Source: Oscillospiraceae bacterium
GTDB lineage: Bacteria; Bacillota; Clostridia; Oscillospirales; Ruminococcaceae
Length of the DNA: 44,241 bases
Reading direction: 5' to 3'
NCBI GenBank assembly: GCA_015067215.1
Contig: SVMW01000016.1
Coordinates: 1-44,241 of the forward strand
The notes below the pieces were generated by a model, which searched no databases, was not told where the DNA came from, and saw nothing but the letters and a program-made list of their open reading frames with translations. Positions 39,732 through 44,241 of the stretch are shown piece by piece. How positions within the stretch are numbered: position 1 is the first letter of the stretch; each line of letters starts with the position of its first letter. The position numbers and the translations under genes were made by a program.

Positions 39732-40424
39732 TCAGCACTGTTTATCAGCTTTTTTTGCAGCTTTTGCAGCTTCCTTTGCAGCTTTTTTATCTTCGCTTTT
39801 TTTGTAGTCACAGTATGGTGCCAGCACACATTTTTCGCACATTGCTTTTCGTGCGGTACATACTGCTCTGCCGTGTTCAACAAGGCGGTGGCAGAAATCG
39901 TTCTGTTTTGCAGGCTCAACCACACGTTTAAGCTCCATTTCGACTTTGTACGGGTCGGTGGTGTCTTTCAGAAAACCGAGGCGGTTGGAAAGGCGTATGC
40001 AGTGAGTGTCTGCCACAACAGCGGGTTTGCCGTAAACATCACCGATAATCAGGTTGGCACTTTTGCGGCCCACACCGGGCAGCTTCAGCAAATCATCCAT
40101 ATTATCAGGCACAATGTAATTGAATTCGTCCCTCAGCATTTTCATGCAAAGGTTAATATCCCTTGCCTTGCTTCTGCCAAGGCCGCAGGGTTTTACGATT
40201 TCTTCAATATCCTTCGGGTCGGCATCGGCAAGAGCATCAATTGTAGGAAATTTTGCAAACAGAATAGGTGTTGTTGCATTTACTCTCAGGTCGGTGCACT
40301 GTGCTGAAAGGCGCACTGCAACAAGCAGCTGCCACGCGTCGTCACTGTTTAAAAAACATTCAGACATAGGGTATTCCGCTTCAAGTGTGTTTACAATTTC
40401 CGCTGCCTGTTTTTTTGTTTTCAT
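39732..40424 (-). CDS. nth: Endonuclease III (DNA glycosylase/AP lyase)
   Basis: A 230-residue base-excision repair enzyme. Helix-hairpin-helix LPGVGRKSAN (115-124) with catalytic K121, VADTH with D139, and the 4Fe-4S loop C189-x6-C196-x2-C199-x5-C205, all as in E. coli Nth. LSAQCTDLRVN (39-49) is the helical-domain motif. An added C-terminal Lys/Ala-rich tail (about 208-230) is longer than in E. coli and may contact DNA. Its ribosome site (CGGAGG) lies upstream. Monocistronic. Confidence 0.95.
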   Translation of the reverse strand: MKTKKQAAEIVNTLEAEYPMSECFLNSDDAWQLLVAVRLSAQCTDLRVNATTPILFAKFPTIDALADADPKDIEEIVKPCGLGRSKARDINLCMKMLRDEFNYIVPDNMDDLLKLPGVGRKSANLIIGDVYGKPAVVADTHCIRLSNRLGFLKDTTDPYKVEMELKRVVEPAKQNDFCHRLVEHGRAVCTARKAMCEKCVLAPYCDYKKSEDKKAAKEAAKAAKKADKQC

Positions 40425-40668
40425 AATATAAACCTCCGAAAGATTATCTCTGTAAAAAGTATATCATCAGGCATATTTTTCCACAAGTGATAAGGTCACA
40501 TATCATTGTATGCAAAATTATATACAGGAGAGCGATTGCCGGAAAATTAAAATGTGTATTGAATGCAGATGTAAACACAGGACCGATCAAACATTTTTCA
40601 ACAACCTTGTTTTATATGCAGTTTTAGGATATAATTATCTGGATAAATATTTTTGTGGAGTTGATAAA

Positions 40669-41931
40669 ATGAGTATGCCACTTGCGGCGGCTATCCGCCC
40701 AAAAGAGCTCAGCGATGTATGCGGGCAGAAACACCTGTTAAGCGAAGACAGCGTATTCCGCCGTGCTGTTGAAAAAGGCGTTGTGCACAATATGATATTT
40801 TTTGGTCCGTCAGGTGTGGGCAAAACCACCGTGGCGTCCATTATTGCACGCAAAACAGGCAAAAAGCTGTTTAAACTCAACGGTACGCAAAGCTCCACAG
40901 CGGATATAAAGGATATTATCAGCCAGGTAAACACCCTTGGTGCCGAAAACGGCATTCTTTTGTATCTCGACGAAATTCAGTACCTCAACAAAAAACAGCA
41001 GCAAAGTCTGCTGGAAGTTATTGAGGACGGCAGTGTAACACTCATTGCATCCACTACCGAAAACCCGTATTTTGCAATCTTCAATGCTATTCTGTCCCGT
41101 TCAACTGTGTTTGAGTTCAAACCGCTTACCCCTGCCGATGTGACAGAGGGCATACAGAAAGCGGTAAACCGCTATGAAGAAGAAAACGGTGTAAAGATAA
41201 ATATTTCTGATGATGCAATGCAGACATTGTCTTACGGCTGCGGCGGTGATATGCGCAAATGCTACAATGCAATGGAACTGCTTATTGCAGCAGCAAAACA
41301 GACCGAAAACGGTCTTGAAATCACAAACGAAATGGCAAAGCAGGTTACACAGCGCAGCAGTAACCGTTTTGACAACTCGGGGGATGTGCACTACAACCTG
41401 CTTTCAGCACTGCAAAAATCCATCCGCGGCAGTGACGAAAACGCAGCACTGCACTATCTCGCAAGACTGCTGGACGGCGACGGGCTTATTGCAGCGGTGA
41501 GACGACTGCAGGTTATCGCCTGCGAGGATATCGGCCTTGCTTACCCCATGGCAATCCCAATTGTAAAAGCCTGCTGTGACATGGCATTGCAGACAGGCAT
41601 GCCTGAAGCACGCATACCCCTTGCCGATGCGGTTATTCTGCTTGCAACCGCACCAAAATCCAACAGCGGAGAAGCTGCAATCAATGCAGCTTTTGCCGAT
41701 GTGCAAAGCGGTAACTATTCCGATGTACCTGCACATCTCAAGGATGCTTCCACCTTTGAAAACAAACAGGTCAAGGCTGCTGACCGATACAAATATCCGC
41801 ACAGCTATCCTAACCACTGGATAAAACAGCAGTATCTTCCTGATATGATAAAGGATGCAAAATATTACGAATTCGGGGAAAACAAAACTGAACAGGCAGC
41901 AAAAGCCTACTGGGAAAAAATAAAGAAATAA
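40669..41931 (+). CDS. rarA: Replication-associated recombination protein A (RarA/MgsA)
   Basis: A 420-residue AAA+ ATPase related to clamp-loader subunits, acting at stalled forks. Walker A GPSGVGKTT (46-54), Walker B LYLDEIQ (99-105), sensor-1 STTENP, and the C-terminal tetramerisation part with RLLDGDGL, ACEDIGLA and the YKYPHSYPNHW motif (roughly 370-382). I start at 40669 (MSMPLAAAIRPKEL), with GGAG 8 nt upstream; an in-frame extension to 40510 covers the promoter region and has no similarity. Terminator follows. Confidence 0.95.
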   Translation: MSMPLAAAIRPKELSDVCGQKHLLSEDSVFRRAVEKGVVHNMIFFGPSGVGKTTVASIIARKTGKKLFKLNGTQSSTADIKDIISQVNTLGAENGILLYLDEIQYLNKKQQQSLLEVIEDGSVTLIASTTENPYFAIFNAILSRSTVFEFKPLTPADVTEGIQKAVNRYEEENGVKINISDDAMQTLSYGCGGDMRKCYNAMELLIAAAKQTENGLEITNEMAKQVTQRSSNRFDNSGDVHYNLLSALQKSIRGSDENAALHYLARLLDGDGLIAAVRRLQVIACEDIGLAYPMAIPIVKACCDMALQTGMPEARIPLADAVILLATAPKSNSGEAAINAAFADVQSGNYSDVPAHLKDASTFENKQVKAADRYKYPHSYPNHWIKQQYLPDMIKDAKYYEFGENKTEQAAKAYWEKIKK

Positions 41932-41933
41932 AA

Positions 41934-41972
41934 ACAACCGGTCTGAAAAACACATCAGACCGGTTTATTTTT
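41934..41972. terminator. Bidirectional terminator between rarA and the MFS gene
   Basis: AACCGGTCTGA (41936-41946) pairs with TCAGACCGGTT (41955-41965), 8-nt loop, T-rich on both strands. It abuts the MFS stop codon. Confidence 0.9.
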
Positions 41973-43264
41973 TATGCTATGTTCTTTTTGCTGTTTTTTG
42001 TGAGCATGTAAACTACAACAATAACAGGGATAATTGCGGCAAGTGCACCAAGAAAAATATTTGCATCAGGCACAAAGCTCTGCGTGCCGTCATTGTTGGT
42101 TATCATCTGTGCATTTGCAAGAATAGTTTTGCCTATGTACGGGCCAACAACGCCAGGTACAAGCACCTGACTGAAAATTCTCACGCCCTGTAAACGTCCT
42201 GCATAACCTTCAGGTGTCAGGTCGCGTATTCTTGCCCCAAACATTGCCATGCCCCCAAGATAACCGCTCATCATAAGCAGACTGCCGATGAATACAGGAA
42301 TTGTGGCGCGGAACAGGTAAAGCACAATATAGCCCGATGCCAGCAGCACAAGTGTTACCATTGCGGAAAACTCAAAGCCTTTTCTGTCATAGCTTTTGCC
42401 CCACAAGGCGGTGAAAACCGATGCAAGAATAATTGCAGGAGCCATAACCAGTACATAGTTTGCCATTGCAAGGCTTACTTCGTAATAAATGATAAGGTAT
42501 GGCATGTAAATCTGTATGGAGATGTTGAAGATTATAAAAGTAACAAGAGTGACATACAGATGTGCATTATTTTTAATTGTGCTTGGGCGGAAACCGTAGA
42601 TTACATTGCTCAAATAGTTGTCGCTGCTTTTTTCAATAGGTGCATCTTCCACAAGGAAAAACGCCAGCACACCGATTGCAAGCACAACGGCACCGATGAT
42701 TATAAAAATAAGTGTCCAGCTTTCCTGTCTGTTCAAATCAAATGCCATAAAACCACCGAACACCACAAGAATGGAAACCAGTGGCATCATGCTGTTAATG
42801 CCTTCAGCTGCTCCGCGGTTGGTATTGTCAGTGGAATCTGTTACCCAGGCATTGAAAGCGGCATCATTGGCTGTTGAACCAAAGAAAGTCATAATACAGT
42901 CAAAGATAATTGTAAGTGAAACACCAAGTGCAGCGGCGCTTGTCACCATCGGGAACATTTTGCCAAGCACATCGGTGCGGATAAGTGCAAAGCAGAATAT
43001 GGAGATGCCCCACAGTATGTACCCTGCACAGATAAACAGCTTGCGTTTGCCCACTTTGTCGGACAAAGCACCCATAAAAATGGTGGTTACTGTGGCGGCA
43101 ACTGCACTGGCAGAAACCATAAGGGAAATATCAGCGGCGCTGGCGGCAAACATTTTGTAGATAAATACATTGAGATACATATTTTCCACAACCCAGGCCA
43201 CCTGACCTATAAGGCTGCACAGCACAAGTGCCAGCCAGAAGCGGGAAGAAAGTTTTGTTTTCAT
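41972..43264 (-). CDS. MFS transporter
   Basis: A 430-residue protein with 12 predicted helices and the MFS loop 2-3 motif GALSDKVGKRK (about 65-75). NAWVTDSTDNTNRGAAEG in the first half resembles the conserved loop of glycoside-pentoside-hexuronide-like carriers, so a sugar is a reasonable substrate guess (inference), in keeping with the nearby GH3 enzyme. AAAGGA precedes ATG. It lies 31 nt after the methyltransferase-like gene, probably on one transcript. Confidence 0.88.
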   Translation of the reverse strand: MKTKLSSRFWLALVLCSLIGQVAWVVENMYLNVFIYKMFAASAADISLMVSASAVAATVTTIFMGALSDKVGKRKLFICAGYILWGISIFCFALIRTDVLGKMFPMVTSAAALGVSLTIIFDCIMTFFGSTANDAAFNAWVTDSTDNTNRGAAEGINSMMPLVSILVVFGGFMAFDLNRQESWTLIFIIIGAVVLAIGVLAFFLVEDAPIEKSSDNYLSNVIYGFRPSTIKNNAHLYVTLVTFIIFNISIQIYMPYLIIYYEVSLAMANYVLVMAPAIILASVFTALWGKSYDRKGFEFSAMVTLVLLASGYIVLYLFRATIPVFIGSLLMMSGYLGGMAMFGARIRDLTPEGYAGRLQGVRIFSQVLVPGVVGPYIGKTILANAQMITNNDGTQSFVPDANIFLGALAAIIPVIVVVYMLTKNSKKNIA

Positions 43265-43295
43265 AATAATAGTCCTTTAAATTTGTTTTTATACA

Positions 43296-43967
43296 TTACC
43301 ACACAAAAGGTATCATTTTATATTTAACCTTGTTTTTGTATTCCTTGTAGCCGGCAAGCTCTTTTTCCAGCAGCTGTTCTTCGCCTTTTATTCTTTTTGC
43401 AATAATCAGCGGATAAACAAGGAAAATCACAAAGGAAAACGGACAGCCAAGCACCAGCGGCATTGAGAGAAACAGAAATATTGTTGCCATATACATAGGG
43501 TGACGCACAATGCCGTACAGACCTGTGTCGATAACCTTTTGGTTTTCCTGCACTTCAATGGTACGGGAAAGATAGGTGTTTTCCCGCAGTACTTCAGCAT
43601 AAAGCAGATAGCTTAACAAAAACACCACAGCAGCGGCAATGGTAACACCTTTTGGCAGCACACACCACCCAAAACGAAAGTTGAGCCCTGCCACCACAAA
43701 GCCTGCAATAAACATCAGCCCGCTCAGTTTGACCACGAGCTGCTGGTCACCCATTTTTTCCTTTACATCAAGGCGTTTGGCTAAAAGATACGGGTTTTTT
43801 GCCATCATCACAAGTCCTGCTGCAAACATCGGCACAAACAGTATTGCCATAAAAAGCCAACCCTGAGGATAATTCAGTGTACCTGCAGGTGCAAAGATAA
43901 GCGCACCGATAAGCACAACCCCGGCAGTAAACTTTATTATTGCCGATGCAAAAAGTTTTTTGGTCAT
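43296..43967 (-). CDS. Isoprenylcysteine carboxyl methyltransferase-like membrane protein
   Basis: A 223-residue protein with about five hydrophobic helices and the ICMT/PEMT block GIVRHPMYMATIFLFLSMPL (about 150-169; R-H-P-x-Y binds S-adenosylmethionine), then GEEQLLEKELAGYKEYKNKV, the typical E-E-x-L...Y-x-x-Y end. Members methylate carboxyls or phospholipids at the membrane; bacteria lack prenylated CaaX proteins, so the real substrate is unknown. AGGGGTAAT upstream. First gene of a unit with the MFS transporter. Confidence 0.85.
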   Translation of the reverse strand: MTKKLFASAIIKFTAGVVLIGALIFAPAGTLNYPQGWLFMAILFVPMFAAGLVMMAKNPYLLAKRLDVKEKMGDQQLVVKLSGLMFIAGFVVAGLNFRFGWCVLPKGVTIAAAVVFLLSYLLYAEVLRENTYLSRTIEVQENQKVIDTGLYGIVRHPMYMATIFLFLSMPLVLGCPFSFVIFLVYPLIIAKRIKGEEQLLEKELAGYKEYKNKVKYKMIPFVW

Positions 43968-44049
43968 GTTTTAATTACCCCTGTCTGATAAACTATATGT
44001 AAATGGTGTTATTATATATTTAAAGTATACTACATATAAATTTCAAAGT

Positions 44050-44086
44050 AAAATAAAAACACAGATATACCGCAGTATATCTGTGT
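44050..44086 (-). terminator. Intrinsic terminator of rubredoxin
   Basis: ACACAGATATAC (44059-44070) pairs with GTATATCTGTGT (44075-44086), CGCA loop. On the minus strand it is followed by TTTTTATTTT. Confidence 0.9.
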
Positions 44087-44112
44087 CAATTATTAAGCAA
44101 ATTGTAATCCGA

Positions 44113-44241
44113 TCAGTCAACAAGATCAAACTGGTCTTTTTCCACACCGCAGTCAGGGCAGGTGAAATCTTCCGGTAAATCTTCAAAAGGTGTGCCCGGA
44201 GCAATGCCCAAAGCTTCGTCGCCTTCAGCTTCGTCATAAAT
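44113..44241 (-). CDS. Rubredoxin (5' end beyond window)
   Basis: The last 42 codons and stop of a rubredoxin read leftward from the window edge: [21 protein letters not shown], then [16 protein letters not shown] and a LVD end. The second iron-binding pair C28-x2-C31 (in this partial numbering) is present; the first CxxCGY pair would lie just outside. Rubredoxin is a one-electron carrier in anaerobes, feeding e.g. rubrerythrin or oxygen-reducing flavodiiron proteins. A terminator follows 27 nt later. Start and first 10-12 codons are not in the window. Confidence 0.95.
   Translation of the reverse strand: MYDEAEGDEALGIAPGTPFEDLPEDFTCPDCGVEKDQFDLVD

Noticed and set aside
40510-40668. A 53-residue N-terminal extension of RarA
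   Set aside because: It is Cys/Tyr-rich and unlike RarA, without a ribosome site; a TATAAT-like box (about 40630) lies inside it.
44043-44237. A 64-codon minus-strand frame at the right edge
   Set aside because: It is out of frame with the clear rubredoxin sequence and runs through its terminator.

Overview
The window is a compact bacterial chromosome segment of about 42-44% GC. Its genes are short-spaced, carry good AGGAGG-type ribosome binding sites, and often end in intrinsic terminators. The content points to an anaerobic, probably gut-type, Firmicute of class Clostridia: an ispH-rpsA fusion behind cmk-plsC, ECF-transporter S components behind riboswitches, a CIRCE-like heat-shock operator, MATE, GH3 and M24 enzymes, and rubredoxin. 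I see no rRNA, tRNA, phage, IS element or CRISPR array. It reads as core and lightly accessory chromosome.

Layout. 1-4.5 kb: an NSS-family Na+ symporter, a rhodanese-fold protein, and a minus-strand run of FMN hydroxy-acid oxidase, YdfG-like SDR and YqeY. 4.7-7.8 kb: the methionine uptake operon. It starts at a perfect sigma-A-type promoter, followed by a 41-residue peptide gene with 9 Met codons, a strong terminator, and then metQ-metN-metI. 7.9-9.3 kb: a cobalamin riboswitch controlling a membrane-anchored DUF4430 protein and an S component. 9.4-13.7 kb: nitroreductase, MATE and htpG, the last with a CIRCE-like operator at its promoter. 13.9-17.9 kb: two M24 aminopeptidases flanking a DHH phosphoesterase, then a small anchored protein. 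18-24.7 kb: EamA exporter, sfsA divergent from an F420H2-dehydrogenase-beta-like Fe-S protein, an unknown small gene, and an FAD protein with an ABC-F ATPase. 24.9-30.2 kb: a HI0933-family flavoprotein, cmk-plsC-ispH/rpsA, and a GNAT with a His/Cys tail. 30.2-33.8 kb: two DUF3048 lipoproteins around a DUF368 polyprenyl-phosphate transporter. 34-37.7 kb: XRE regulator, histidine phosphatase, acyltransferase, and thiT behind a TPP riboswitch. 37.7-44.2 kb: GH3, nth, rarA, an MFS transporter with an ICMT-like methyltransferase, and the 3' part of rubredoxin.

The most striking locus is the methionine operon. (i) The substrate-binding lipoprotein is circularly permuted relative to every MetQ I know: after the lipoprotein signal the canonical C-terminal half comes first and the canonical N-terminal half second, cut exactly where the canonical chain runs from SLDxLK into VPNDxTN. 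(ii) The operon seems to be controlled by classical ribosome-mediated attenuation through a Met-rich leader peptide. I see no SAM riboswitch or T-box, the usual Firmicute methionine controls.

Other points of interest: a lipoprotein gene whose only sensible start codon is ACG; a symmetrically altered CIRCE operator on htpG; a family II pyrophosphatase-like protein that has lost its SRKKQ signature; an internal Shine-Dalgarno and ATG exactly at the IspH/S1 junction; and 20-bp-spaced repeats next to an XRE regulator. Two S components (cobalamin and thiamine) sit alone behind their own riboswitches without local ECF ATPases, so a shared ECF module elsewhere in the genome is expected.
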